A model generated the notes under the pieces. It was not told the DNA's origin and searched no databases. It was given only the letters and a program-made list of their open reading frames with translations. From assembly GCA_910574805.1 (NCBI GenBank), contig CAJTCV010000001.1, positions 1 to 64,000 on the forward strand: DNA of 64,000 bases, written 5' to 3'. Of the stretch, positions 46,191-55,002 are shown piece after piece. Origin of the DNA: Lachnospiraceae bacterium. GTDB taxonomy: Bacteria; Bacillota; Clostridia; Lachnospirales; Lachnospiraceae. How positions within the stretch are numbered: the stretch's first letter is position 1; each line of letters begins with the position of its first letter. Both the position numbers and the translations under genes were made by a program.

Positions 46191-47837
46191 CTACTCCCAG
46201 TACCACTGATCTACATTGTTGACGATGGACCAGCCGTGTCCGTGGGGATGCAGCTTCTGATCCGCCACGTGCAGATCTTCTCTCGCCCAGTACAGATGAT
46301 CGATGTTGCACAGCCAGATCCACGGAATATCTCCCTCCTGAGTGATCCCGGTTTCTCCGTCCCACTGCGCCTTTTTCCACAGATCATTGGATGCTTCCAG
46401 AGAAGTGGCCGCCAGCGCCTCGTCCATATACTGATCCACCTTCTCATTGGAATAGGGAGAGTATTCTGCACTGCCGCCCTCCAGCGTGTGATAGATATTG
46501 TAAAGCTCCATGGGTGTGTGCGCTCCCCAGCCCCACATGAGCGGCTCCGTCTGGGCTCTTGTATAGGCCGTATCCCAGCCCACGCCCTCGATCGTCGCAT
46601 CGATTCCCAGCTCCTTCAGCTGATTCTGTGTATCCGCCGCCAGTGCCTGGCGGACGGAATCGCTGGAAGGATACAGGATGTTCAGCTCTGCACGCACACC
46701 GTCCTTCTCACGGATACCGTCGGATCCTGCAAGCCAGCCCGCCTCATCCAGAAGCGCCGCTGCTCCTTCCGGATCATAATCCACCTGTGCCACATCATTG
46801 TACCAGGGCATCTTGTCGCACACACTGTACGCCGCCGTCCCGTATCCGTTCAGAACATTTCCTATCATCTCTTCCCGGTCGATACCGATGTTGATGGCTC
46901 TTCTGACGCGCACATCGGCTGTCAGATCATTTCCCACCGCATTGCCCCTGGCATCTGTGGATGCCGGCGCCGCCGGCAGGTTGAAGCCCCGATTGTCCAC
47001 GGACTCGAAAGAAAGAAGCTGATAACCGTTGATGGTCTGATCAGAATACGAAGCCGCCGTATACGCCAGATCCGCCTGCCCTGCCATGGACGCCGCATAC
47101 GCTGCATCCTCATCCATGAAAAGGACCGTCACCTTTTTCATCTTCGGCGCTTCTCCGTAATAATCCGGATTTGCCTCGAAGATGATCTGCTGCCCCTTAT
47201 CCCACTGCTTCATGATATACCGGCCGGAACCGATGGGATTCTCCCCATAGGCGGGACCATAGGCATGCTCCGGCACAATCCCCACGATGGCCATGGTGTA
47301 GGGCCAGATGGAATAAGGCCGTTCCATATGAAATTCCACGGTCTTCTCATCTGTGGCCACTGCCTCTTTGAGCATGGTAAAATCGTTGACCGAACTGCTT
47401 TCCTTCACCGTATTATAGGTAAACGCCACATCCTCTGCCGTCAGCGGCTCCCCGTCCGTAAAGGACGCATCCTCCCGGATCGTGACGGTCCAGGTCATGC
47501 CGTCCTCACTGGCCTGCATATCCGTTGCCAGATCATAATCTATGGAAAGGTCCGTCTTCGTCACCGTGAGCGTACTTTGGATCAGCGGCTCATGTACATG
47601 CTCTCCCGCTCCCCAGCCATACGCCGGGTCAAATCCGGACTCCGGTTCCGAGTTGACTCCCATGACCACGACCACGGAGTCCTTCGCCGCACCTTCAGCA
47701 TCCTCTGCCGAAAACTCTGTTCCGGCTTCGTTTCCTTCCGGCGAAACCGGCGCCTCTGCTGTCTTTCCTCCACACCCGGCTGTAAATGAGACAGCCGTCA
47801 CCGCTGCCAGAAGCGCCGCATATGTTTTTTTCCTCAT
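46191..47837 (-). CDS. Substrate-binding lipoprotein, family 5 (module 1)
   Basis: This 548-residue family 5 solute-binding lipoprotein has signal YAALLAAVTAVSFTAGCGG with the lipobox Cys near residue 22. The body has the SBP_bac_5 pattern: DLATDMQASEDGMTWTVTIR, FTDGEPLTAEDVAFTYN, RRAINIGIDREEMI. A His-rich LHPHGHGWS near the C-terminus could touch a metal. Nickel, a metal chelate or a peptide are all possible. It opens the importer operon behind promoter copy 1 of the shared motif. Confidence 0.85.
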   Translation of the reverse strand: MRKKTYAALLAAVTAVSFTAGCGGKTAEAPVSPEGNEAGTEFSAEDAEGAAKDSVVVVMGVNSEPESGFDPAYGWGAGEHVHEPLIQSTLTVTKTDLSIDYDLATDMQASEDGMTWTVTIREDASFTDGEPLTAEDVAFTYNTVKESSSVNDFTMLKEAVATDEKTVEFHMERPYSIWPYTMAIVGIVPEHAYGPAYGENPIGSGRYIMKQWDKGQQIIFEANPDYYGEAPKMKKVTVLFMDEDAAYAASMAGQADLAYTAASYSDQTINGYQLLSFESVDNRGFNLPAAPASTDARGNAVGNDLTADVRVRRAINIGIDREEMIGNVLNGYGTAAYSVCDKMPWYNDVAQVDYDPEGAAALLDEAGWLAGSDGIREKDGVRAELNILYPSSDSVRQALAADTQNQLKELGIDATIEGVGWDTAYTRAQTEPLMWGWGAHTPMELYNIYHTLEGGSAEYSPYSNEKVDQYMDEALAATSLEASNDLWKKAQWDGETGITQEGDIPWIWLCNIDHLYWAREDLHVADQKLHPHGHGWSIVNNVDQWYWE

Positions 47838-47886
47838 AAATTTCTTCCCCTTCTTTTTCTCGTTGAACCAGCACTGATTTGTTATG

Positions 47887-47934
47887 ATTTTAACAAATCT
47901 GCAGAAACGTCACAAGCCGGGCAGGGGGATATTG
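47887..47934 (-). promoter_or_regulatory. Shared-motif promoter, copy 1 (module 1 binding protein)
   Basis: On the minus strand the block ATATCCCCCTGCCCGGC runs straight into TTGTGA (47910-47915), then 17 bases, then TAAAAT (47887-47892). Three other promoters in 49.8-55.9 kb have the same C-rich block and exact spacing. Confidence 0.75.
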
Positions 47935-48049
47935 CCCCATTCTATCTTCTTATGCTGACATAAGGATTCGGAATGCATCCTGCCAGAATTGTGCTTCCAG
48001 CGACAGGCGCTCCGCAGCCCCGCTGGAGGCATATTTTAGAAAAAATCAT

Positions 48050-48074
48050 AAAAATCTGCCCAAGGGCAGATTTT
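48050..48074 (-). terminator. Terminator of the LysR gene
   Basis: AAAATCTGCCC pairs with GGGCAGATTTTT around TT, directly at the LysR stop codon on the minus strand. It separates LysR from the binding-protein promoter downstream. Confidence 0.75.
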
Positions 48075-48982
48075 TATATCTTCTCTGTTATAAAATTCAC
48101 AAACTGCCGCGTCCACAGCCCGGGCGTCTCTTCCTTCCGGAGCACATATCCAAAAATCACCGGCTCTTCTTCCCCGTAAAGGGACAGCCCCGGATACCCC
48201 TGAGACTCTTCCTCCGGCCCCAGATACGCGCCGCTGATATTTCCAAGATCCGTGCCGCGCAACAGGTCATTCATCACATAATCGCTGTTGGTGATCACCG
48301 CCACCTGCGCCTTCGTCTCTTCCTTCTGTTCCTTCCGGAAGATATCCCAGTAATGATTCAGCGTAAATTCATCCTCATAGCACTGCACCAGACGGATTTC
48401 TTCCATGGGAATTTCCTCTATGGACTGTTTCTGTCCCATGGGATTGTGCGCACCGAAACAGAGCATGGCTCTTCGCCTCTTAAGTTCCCTGAATTCCAGA
48501 TGCTGCCGTTTCAGCTTGTACTGAAAGGACAGCATCTGCGGTTCCATCATATGAACAAAGCCCACATCCGACTGTCCGCTGCCGCAGCGCCGCAGCACGT
48601 CCTCCGTGCTGGCCGTCATGATCTGGAAACGCACTTTCTCGTCTTTATGCAGCTGATAAAATTCGGTAAAACGCGCGGACATCCAGGAGCTGGGATTGCA
48701 GGCAATGGACAGCTCCTCTTCCTCATCCAGCCGGGCATAGGCCTGAAGCCGGTCCATATTTTCCATGGTCCTGCTGGCATAGCCATAGACCTCTCTGCCC
48801 TTCTTCGTCAGCTGAATCCCCCGGTTCTTCCGCTCGAAAAGAGGAAAACCCAGCTCCGTCTCCAGAGACCGGATGACTCTGCTCACATTGGGCTGCGTGG
48901 TATACAGCACGTCTGCCGCCCTGCTGAACGACTGAAGATCCGCACATACGACCAAATACTGAAGCTGTTTGATCTCGATCAC
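48074..48982 (-). CDS. LysR-family transcriptional regulator
   Basis: This is a 302-residue regulator whose winged HTH is FSRAADVLYTTQPNVSRVIR near the N-terminus, followed by LGFPLFERKNRGIQLTKKG and a periplasmic-binding-type effector domain. The frame opens further upstream inside the methyltransferase gene. A GTG at 48982, eight bases after GGGGA and just past the methyltransferase stop, fits the family start (IKQLQYLVV). It is co-transcribed with the methyltransferase from promoter copy 2. It is the only regulator in the two modules and so the best candidate to bind the shared promoter motif. Confidence 0.85.
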   Translation of the reverse strand: MIEIKQLQYLVVCADLQSFSRAADVLYTTQPNVSRVIRSLETELGFPLFERKNRGIQLTKKGREVYGYASRTMENMDRLQAYARLDEEEELSIACNPSSWMSARFTEFYQLHKDEKVRFQIMTASTEDVLRRCGSGQSDVGFVHMMEPQMLSFQYKLKRQHLEFRELKRRRAMLCFGAHNPMGQKQSIEEIPMEEIRLVQCYEDEFTLNHYWDIFRKEQKEETKAQVAVITNSDYVMNDLLRGTDLGNISGAYLGPEEESQGYPGLSLYGEEEPVIFGYVLRKEETPGLWTRQFVNFITEKI

Positions 48983-49001
48983 AATGTCATTCCCCGCTCT
49001 C

Positions 49002-49784
49002 TCAGGCAGAGACTGCCATCCGGCCCTCTTTCGTTCTGCATTTTTCCGCACGGATCAGGAACATAGGCGTAGACGCATAGTTCGCCCGCTCAGTCGGGTC
49101 CCAAACCCGCTCCCACACCTGTTCGTCCGCCTGAACCTGGCCGCCGGTATACGCCTTCAGTACCTTCAGATCCCATGCCGGGCGCATGGTCCGACTCATG
49201 GGAACCTGTCTGGCGATCTCTTCCATGGCGTCAATATCCGTACACGTGTAATGATCCTCCATATGAAGGGTCTCCACCCGCTCCCGGTCCTCCTCGTATC
49301 TCCTGCGCATACGGCTGTCGAACAGATGATGATACCAGTTGGCGTCGAAGTTCAGAAGCCGTCCGCCCTCCTTCAGCACCCGCATCCATTCCCCATAAGC
49401 CTGTCTGGGCTCTTCCAGATTCCAGGTCAGGTTGCGGGAGATCACCACGTCGAACGTCCCGTCAGGAAATTCCAGATGCTGGGCATCCATTTGCCGGAAG
49501 CAGATCCGCTCCGCCAGCGCCCCTGCGTTCTCCTTCGCCTGCCGGAGCATGGCTTCTGTGTAATCCACCGCCGTCACTCCATATCCCTCTTTTGCCAGAA
49601 GGATCGCAAAGAAGCCCGGACCCGTTCCCACATCCAGAATCTTCAGATCCTTTCCCTCCGGCAGGTGCTTTTTGATCTCCCGGAACCACACCCGGTCCTG
49701 CCCCGTGGCAAGCTCATGGCGGTTTACTTCGGAATACCCTTCCGCTCTGCCGGTCCAGTACTGTTCGATCTTCGATAATAACAT
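49002..49784 (-). CDS. SAM-dependent methyltransferase (module 1)
   Basis: This 260-residue class I methyltransferase has the SAM-binding glycine loop LKILDVGTGPGFFAILLA (about 48-65), the acidic VTAVDYTEAML, and post motifs FDVVISRNLTWNLEEP and GGRLLNFDANWYHHLF. It is clearly paralogous to the gene at 55003. A substrate cannot be read from sequence. Linkage to LysR and a nickel/peptide-type importer suggests it modifies the imported or a chelating compound. It starts at ATG 49784 behind promoter copy 2. Confidence 0.85.
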   Translation of the reverse strand: MLLSKIEQYWTGRAEGYSEVNRHELATGQDRVWFREIKKHLPEGKDLKILDVGTGPGFFAILLAKEGYGVTAVDYTEAMLRQAKENAGALAERICFRQMDAQHLEFPDGTFDVVISRNLTWNLEEPRQAYGEWMRVLKEGGRLLNFDANWYHHLFDSRMRRRYEEDRERVETLHMEDHYTCTDIDAMEEIARQVPMSRTMRPAWDLKVLKAYTGGQVQADEQVWERVWDPTERANYASTPMFLIRAEKCRTKEGRMAVSA

Positions 49785-49816
49785 TTCCCTTACCCCCGTT
49801 TTGTCTGTCTGTTAAA

Positions 49817-49859
49817 ATTATAACAGTCTGCCGCAGGGCGTACAAGCCGGGTGGGGGGA
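49817..49859 (-). promoter_or_regulatory. Shared-motif promoter, copy 2 (methyltransferase-LysR)
   Basis: Minus strand: ATCCCCCCACCCGGC abuts TTGTAC (49840-49845), then 17 bases, then a perfect TATAAT (49817-49822). It has the same layout as copies 1, 3 and 4. Because LysR is in this transcript, autoregulation is possible. Confidence 0.75.
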
Positions 49860-49865
49860 TGTTTT

Positions 49866-51443
49866 TCAGTTTTTATCCAGATCCGCTGTGATCTCATAAT
49901 AATCGCAGGGGTGCGCCACCAGCCCGGTCACACCCTCGCCGGACACTATGGACATCCGCAGGTGGGAAGCGAAGACAAAGCTGTTGTCATTAAGGAGCAC
50001 CTGGGTCATCCGAGTTGCCAGCTCTGCGCGTTCCTCTGCGTCAAACGTCCGGTTCATCTGCTCTTCCAGCGCCTCCAGCTCGTCGCTGTGGTAGTTGCCG
50101 CGGTTCTTGGACGATGCATCCAGACAGTGGGTCGTGAAGAAAAACTCCGGATCGCCGGTGGGCGCGGTCACAAATGCGCTGGCATAGATATCCCAGTCTC
50201 CGCTGTCGATGAAATCCAGATGGTTCGCCGTACAGTTCACCTGAAGATCGATGCCTATCTCCTTCATGGTCGCCTGCGCGCTTTCTGCCAGAAGCGGAAG
50301 CTCCTGACGGCTGGGATAGGTCAGCCAGCGAAGAGTCAGCTTCTGTCCATTCCTGTCTACATAGCCGTCCCCGTCCGTATCGGTCCAGCCCGCTTCCGCC
50401 AGAAGCGCTCTGGACGCCTCCGGATCAAAGAGCTGCGCCGTAACCGTATCATCCCCATAAGCAAAGCTTGCCGGAAACGGCCCCACTGCCGGACTGCCGT
50501 TTCCGTTCATGAGCACTCTTGTAAATCCTTCTTTATCGATGGCGCCGGCAATGGCTCTGCGTACATTGGCATCCTGAAGCGCTTCCGTCTCGTAGTTCAT
50601 GGCGCCGAAAAAGGAGCGGGACGTCTCGCAGGAAGAGATCGTATACGGCGCGCTCTCAAAAAGCGGCAGGCTTGCATACGGAAGCCCGTACGCGCCGTCC
50701 AGTTCTCCCGACTGCATGGCCATGGTCATGGTATCGCCGTCGGAAATGGTCTGTACATAGATCCTATCCAGATGGGGCATGCCTCCCCAGTAATTTTCAT
50801 TCTTCACCAGCGTCAGGCCCTTGTCGGTCTCCACCACCGTCGCCCGGTAGGGACCGGTGCCGGTGACATTGCCGTCATCCGTGATCCCGGCTTCCATATC
50901 GATGATGCAGCCATAGGGTTCCGCCAGATAGTTGATCAGCGCCGGCACCGGCACTTCGGTCCGAATCGTCAGTTTCTGTCCGTCCGCCGTGATCTCCTGA
51001 ATCTTCAGGTCTCCGGCCGCGCGCTCGTGCACTTCGGTCAGATGATCCAGGCATTCCCTGACCGCCTGGGCGTCCAGAGCGCGTCCGCTGGTAAAAGTTA
51101 CCCCGTCCCGCAGTGTGATCTCCCAGGTCGTCTCGTCCACATTCGTATATTCCGTCGCCAGCCATGGTTCTGCTTCCATGGCGTCCGAATACTTGAACAG
51201 CGTCTCCCCGATGCCGTAACGGATACAGGCCCATCCGGAATAACCATTATGCGGATTCACATCGGACTCGTCATTCTCCGCATTAAAAGTCGTGTCTCCA
51301 TAATAAAATACTTTTTCTCCCTCTGCTTCCTTTCCATCCGGCGCAGGGGCCGGATCTTTTCCGCAGCCGGACAGAATCCCGGCCGCCATCGCCGCTGCAA
51401 GCAGCGGCACACGGACTGTTTTCCACAGATTTCTTCTTTTCAT
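49866..51443 (-). CDS. Substrate-binding lipoprotein, family 5 (module 2)
   Basis: This is a family 5 binding protein of about 525 residues. The signal peptide VPLLAAAMAAGILSGCGKD has its lipobox Cys near residue 27. SBP_bac_5 landmarks include TTWEITLRDGVTFTSGRALD, VRRAIAGAIDKEGFTRVL and DGYVDRNGQKLTLRWL. ATG 51443 precedes the signal peptide correctly, while the open frame upstream runs into the ATPase tail. Here the binding protein is last in its module, the reverse of module 1. The substrate is unknown. Confidence 0.85.
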   Translation of the reverse strand: MKRRNLWKTVRVPLLAAAMAAGILSGCGKDPAPAPDGKEAEGEKVFYYGDTTFNAENDESDVNPHNGYSGWACIRYGIGETLFKYSDAMEAEPWLATEYTNVDETTWEITLRDGVTFTSGRALDAQAVRECLDHLTEVHERAAGDLKIQEITADGQKLTIRTEVPVPALINYLAEPYGCIIDMEAGITDDGNVTGTGPYRATVVETDKGLTLVKNENYWGGMPHLDRIYVQTISDGDTMTMAMQSGELDGAYGLPYASLPLFESAPYTISSCETSRSFFGAMNYETEALQDANVRRAIAGAIDKEGFTRVLMNGNGSPAVGPFPASFAYGDDTVTAQLFDPEASRALLAEAGWTDTDGDGYVDRNGQKLTLRWLTYPSRQELPLLAESAQATMKEIGIDLQVNCTANHLDFIDSGDWDIYASAFVTAPTGDPEFFFTTHCLDASSKNRGNYHSDELEALEEQMNRTFDAEERAELATRMTQVLLNDNSFVFASHLRMSIVSGEGVTGLVAHPCDYYEITADLDKN

Positions 51444-51541
51444 ATTTCCACATTCCTTTCCCTCACACCTGATGACGGATCCCCTTCGGCGGATACGCGC
51501 AGCGCAAATCCAGCGCAGGAAACGCTTCAATCAGCGTTTCC

Positions 51542-52297
51542 CTAAAAAACAGAGTCCACGAGCATTTTTGTATACTCCTCCTTCGGATGCCGGATCACTT
51601 CGTCCGGAATCCCCTGTTCCACGATCTTTCCCTGATACATGACCAGCACCCGGTCGCACAGCTTCTGCACCAGCGCCAGATCATGGCTGATCAGAAGCAG
51701 CGAAAGCTCCCGCTCCTTCTGAAGCTTCCTTAACAGTTCCACGATCTGCGCCTGCACCGTCACATCCAGCGCACTGGTGGCCTCATCACAGATAATCAGC
51801 TGCGGATCCGGCGCCAGCGCCCTTGCAATGGCTGCCCGCTGACACTGGCCGCCGCTGACCTCGTGGGGATAACGGGATGCAAACTCCCGCTGAAGCTCCA
51901 CCATGCACAGAAGCTCATACATCCGTTCTTCCGCCCGCCTTTTCTGCATGCCCTGATTCCGCATGCTCTCCATGATGCCGTCCCCCAGCGAACATCTCGG
52001 ATCAAAGGAATCCTGGGGCGTCTGAAATACCATCTGCACTTTTCTGTACAGTTCTCTTTCCTGCCGGCCCTTTACATGCAGCGTCTCCGCTCCTTCCAGC
52101 AGGACGCTTCCGGAATCCGGCACCGTCAGGTGCGTGATGATCTTCGCCGTCGTGCTTTTGCCGCAGCCGCTCTCTCCCACCAGTCCCAGACATTCCCCTT
52201 TGTTCAGGTCAAAACTGACATTGTCTACTGCTGCAAAGGGAATTTTCTTCTTATAAAATGTTTTTTTCAGTCCTTTTACTTCCAGTAATTTTTCCAT
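51542..52297 (-). CDS. ABC importer ATPase, DppF/NikE type (module 2)
   Basis: This 251-residue ATPase has Walker A GESGCGKST, signature EVSGGQCQRAAIARAL and Walker B LIICDEATSALD, followed by the H-loop LLISHDLAL. It is of normal length for NikE-like proteins, unlike its shorter counterpart in module 1. It is packed four bases behind the other ATPase. Confidence 0.9.
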   Translation of the reverse strand: MEKLLEVKGLKKTFYKKKIPFAAVDNVSFDLNKGECLGLVGESGCGKSTTAKIITHLTVPDSGSVLLEGAETLHVKGRQERELYRKVQMVFQTPQDSFDPRCSLGDGIMESMRNQGMQKRRAEERMYELLCMVELQREFASRYPHEVSGGQCQRAAIARALAPDPQLIICDEATSALDVTVQAQIVELLRKLQKERELSLLLISHDLALVQKLCDRVLVMYQGKIVEQGIPDEVIRHPKEEYTKMLVDSVF

Positions 52298-52301
52298 CTT
52301 A

Positions 52302-53084
52302 TCAGCCTCTGTCGATCCGAAGCACCGAACCGATCAGTCTCTTCGTATATGCTTCCTTCGGATGGTGAATCAAATCCTCCGTCCTTCCATACTCGACCAG
52401 CCTGCCCTCATACATGACTGCGATCCTGTCCGCCATATATTCCGCCATGCCGATGTTATGGGTGACAACGACAATCCCCGTGCCGTAGATATCCCGCATC
52501 TTCATCATCTCCCGCACCACCTGCGCCTGCACCGTCACATCCAGCGCACTGGTGGGCTCGTCCGCAAAAAGAAGCGCCGGCCTCAACACCATGGCCATCA
52601 TGATCCCCACTCTCTGGTTCATACCCCCGGACAGTTCAAAAGGATAGCTGTTCAGGATCCGTTCTCCGTCATTTAAACGCATCCTGTCAAAAAGCTCCAG
52701 CGCCCGGTCCCGGACTTCCTCCCGGCTGGCCTTCTCATGCTGACAGACACTTTCAAAGAGCTGATCCCCGATACTGCGGATGGGGCAGAGCGACGCCTCT
52801 GTATTCTGAAAGATCATGCCCATGGCCGGTCCTCTCATCCTGCGAAGCTCTTCCGCACCGGCAGCAGTGACACTCTGTCCTTTGTAATAAATGTCACCCC
52901 TGGTCACGGCTCCGGTATTTCCCAGAAGCCCCATAGCCGCTCTGATCACCGTGCTCTTGCCGCTTCCGGACTCTCCCACGATTCCCAGGATCTCGCCCGC
53001 CTCCAGCTGAAAGGACACATCATGCACCACGGCCCGCCCGTTATAACTCACATCCACATGCTGCACATCCAGCAACGGCGCCAT
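52302..53084 (-). CDS. ABC importer ATPase, DppD/NikD type (module 2)
   Basis: This 260-residue ATPase has Walker A GESGSGKST, signature ELSGGMNQRVGIMMAM and Walker B LLFADEPTSALD. It lacks the C-terminal CxxxC extension seen in the module 1 equivalent, resembling NikD. Four bases separate it from each neighbour. Confidence 0.9.
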   Translation of the reverse strand: MAPLLDVQHVDVSYNGRAVVHDVSFQLEAGEILGIVGESGSGKSTVIRAAMGLLGNTGAVTRGDIYYKGQSVTAAGAEELRRMRGPAMGMIFQNTEASLCPIRSIGDQLFESVCQHEKASREEVRDRALELFDRMRLNDGERILNSYPFELSGGMNQRVGIMMAMVLRPALLFADEPTSALDVTVQAQVVREMMKMRDIYGTGIVVVTHNIGMAEYMADRIAVMYEGRLVEYGRTEDLIHHPKEAYTKRLIGSVLRIDRG

Positions 53085-53088
53085 CTGC

Positions 53089-53958
53089 TCACCTCCCCTT
53101 CTGCCGGGGATCCAGAAGATCCCGCACGGTATCTCCGACCAGATTAAAGATCACTACCGTCAGAAAAATGGCCGTACCCGGCGCCAGAATAACCCACGGC
53201 GAAGTCTGCAGCATGCTCCTTCCGTTGCTCATCATGGAACCCCATTCTGCAGTGGGCGGCGCAGCGCCCAGTCCCAGAAAGGACAGGCCGGCGATCTCCA
53301 TCATCATCGTTCCGATATCCAGCACGGCCGTCACGATCACAGGACCGGCAATATTCGGCACAACATGCCTGCAGATCATTTTAAAAGTTCCCGAACCGGA
53401 CAGCTTCGCCGCCGCCATATAAGGCATATTTCTGATGGAAAGCACCTGGCTCCTGGCAATTCGGGCGTATTTTGGCCAGGAGATACATGCCAGAGCAATC
53501 ACCGCATTCAGGATTCCACCACTCATGACACTGGCTACTGCAATAGCAAATACCATGCCTGGAAAAGCCAGAAAAATATCAGACACTCTCATAAGAAACG
53601 CATCCAGTTTCCCGCCGTGATAACCGCAGAGGATCCCCGCCGCGCTCCCGATCACCGTGATCACAGCCACCAGAAGAAGGGCGGCAAAGACCGTGGTCCG
53701 GGATCCCATGATCACACGGGAAAGCATGTCTCTTCCATAGCGGTCCGTTCCAAGAAGATGCGCTCCTCCCGGCGGCAGCAGCGCATTTCCCAGATCCTGC
53801 TCATAAGGATCATACGGAACCAGATACGGCGCAAACACCGCCGTCAGGATCACGCCTGCCGCCAGTGTGCCGAAAAGGATCATCTTTATTTTTATATAAT
53901 CTCCTGCCGCTCTTTGTTTCCCTACGGTCATCTTCTGTTTCTCCCGCATGTCATCCAT
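53089..53958 (-). CDS. ABC importer permease, DppC/NikC type (module 2)
   Basis: This 289-residue permease has a positively charged N-terminus, then a helix (MILFGTLAAGVILTAVFA). It also has GGAHLLGTDRYGRDMLSRVI, characteristic of the family, and the EAA-type loop in AAAKLSGSGTFKMICRHVVP. It overlaps the preceding permease by eight bases. Confidence 0.9.
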   Translation of the reverse strand: MDDMREKQKMTVGKQRAAGDYIKIKMILFGTLAAGVILTAVFAPYLVPYDPYEQDLGNALLPPGGAHLLGTDRYGRDMLSRVIMGSRTTVFAALLLVAVITVIGSAAGILCGYHGGKLDAFLMRVSDIFLAFPGMVFAIAVASVMSGGILNAVIALACISWPKYARIARSQVLSIRNMPYMAAAKLSGSGTFKMICRHVVPNIAGPVIVTAVLDIGTMMMEIAGLSFLGLGAAPPTAEWGSMMSNGRSMLQTSPWVILAPGTAIFLTVVIFNLVGDTVRDLLDPRQKGR

Positions 53959-54895
53959 CCTCTCTTCCCAGCCGGATCCGCGGATCCAGATAATGATAAA
54001 TCATATCCGTAAAGAGGTTCACACATACATAGATGACCGCCATCCAGATGACGTATACCTGAATCACCGGATAATCCCGCATGGTAATGGCATCCACTGC
54101 CATCTTGCCCACGCCGTCCCACATGAAGATCGACTCTACGATGGCGGTTCCTCCCAGCAGGGAACCGATGGACAGCGCCAGCAGCGTCGCGATCGTCAGC
54201 ATGGACGCCCGCAGCACGCTGAAATACAGGATCCGCTTCTCACCGATCCCTCTTGCCCTGGCGCCCTGTACGTAGTCCTTGTTCAGCTCTTCCAGCACCG
54301 TCGCCCGCACCTGTCTTGTGTACCTGGAAGCCATGGACAGCGCCAGCGTCAGCGTCGGCAGAATCACGCTCTTCCATCCTGCATTATTTCCCATAACCGG
54401 AAGCAGTTTAAACTTCAGCGAGAAAAACCAGATCAGAAGAAGCGACACAAAAAAGTTCGGCAGAGAATTGCCGACAAAACTGAAAAAACGTATGAGATAG
54501 TCCGTGACCCTGTTCTGTCTCACCGCCGACAGGATGCCCAGCGGAACCGACAGAAACACCGTCAGAAGGATCGATGTAATCATCAGACCGATCGTCGCCG
54601 GCAGCTTCGACACAAACATGGCGGACACCGGCTGCCCGGAGACAAAAGATTCTCCCATATCCCCCCGAACCGTCTTCCCCAGCCAGATCACATACTGCAG
54701 CAGAAGCGGCCTGTCCAGTCCCAGATCCTCACGGAGCGCATTCTTCTCTTCCTCCGACAGCGCGCTGCCGGTATTGTTCTCCATCACATCAATGACATCC
54801 GCCGTTCCCGTATTCATCAAAAGAAAAGAGAAAAGCGTGATTCCCAGAAGGATGGGAATCAGCTGAAGAAGCCGTTTTGCTATGTATCTTTTCAT
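53951..54895 (-). CDS. ABC importer permease, DppB/NikB type (module 2)
   Basis: This is a 314-residue permease. It opens KRYIAKRLLQLIPILLGITL, has GMLGLDRPL-like extracellular sequence (EDLGLDRPLLLQYVIWLG) and the EAA-type loop in ARGIGEKRILYFSVLRASML. It is first in the module 2 importer operon and has its own shared-motif promoter (copy 3), so it can be transcribed apart from the methyltransferase upstream. Confidence 0.9.
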   Translation of the reverse strand: MKRYIAKRLLQLIPILLGITLFSFLLMNTGTADVIDVMENNTGSALSEEEKNALREDLGLDRPLLLQYVIWLGKTVRGDMGESFVSGQPVSAMFVSKLPATIGLMITSILLTVFLSVPLGILSAVRQNRVTDYLIRFFSFVGNSLPNFFVSLLLIWFFSLKFKLLPVMGNNAGWKSVILPTLTLALSMASRYTRQVRATVLEELNKDYVQGARARGIGEKRILYFSVLRASMLTIATLLALSIGSLLGGTAIVESIFMWDGVGKMAVDAITMRDYPVIQVYVIWMAVIYVCVNLFTDMIYHYLDPRIRLGREDG

Positions 54896-54931
54896 TCTTC
54901 TTCCCCTTCACAGTCCTGTATTCCGCAGATT

Positions 54932-54975
54932 ATTTTACAAAAAAACAAAATGGTGTACAACCCTGCACGGGGGAT
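54932..54975 (-). promoter_or_regulatory. Shared-motif promoter, copy 3 (module 2 importer)
   Basis: Minus strand: ATCCCCCGTGCAGGG abuts TTGTAC (54955-54960), then 17 bases, then TAAAAT (54932-54937). This is the most divergent of the four copies, yet C-run, TTGT and spacing are kept. Confidence 0.7.
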
Positions 54976-55002
54976 CTACATCCATTCCGTTTTATTATAC
55001 AT

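Noticed and set aside
45603-47789. A 728-codon plus-strand open frame antisense to the module 1 binding protein and permease
   Set aside because: It lacks a ribosome site and any domain, is rich in His, Arg and Ile as expected from the complement of GC-rich codons, and is fully covered by well-supported minus-strand genes.
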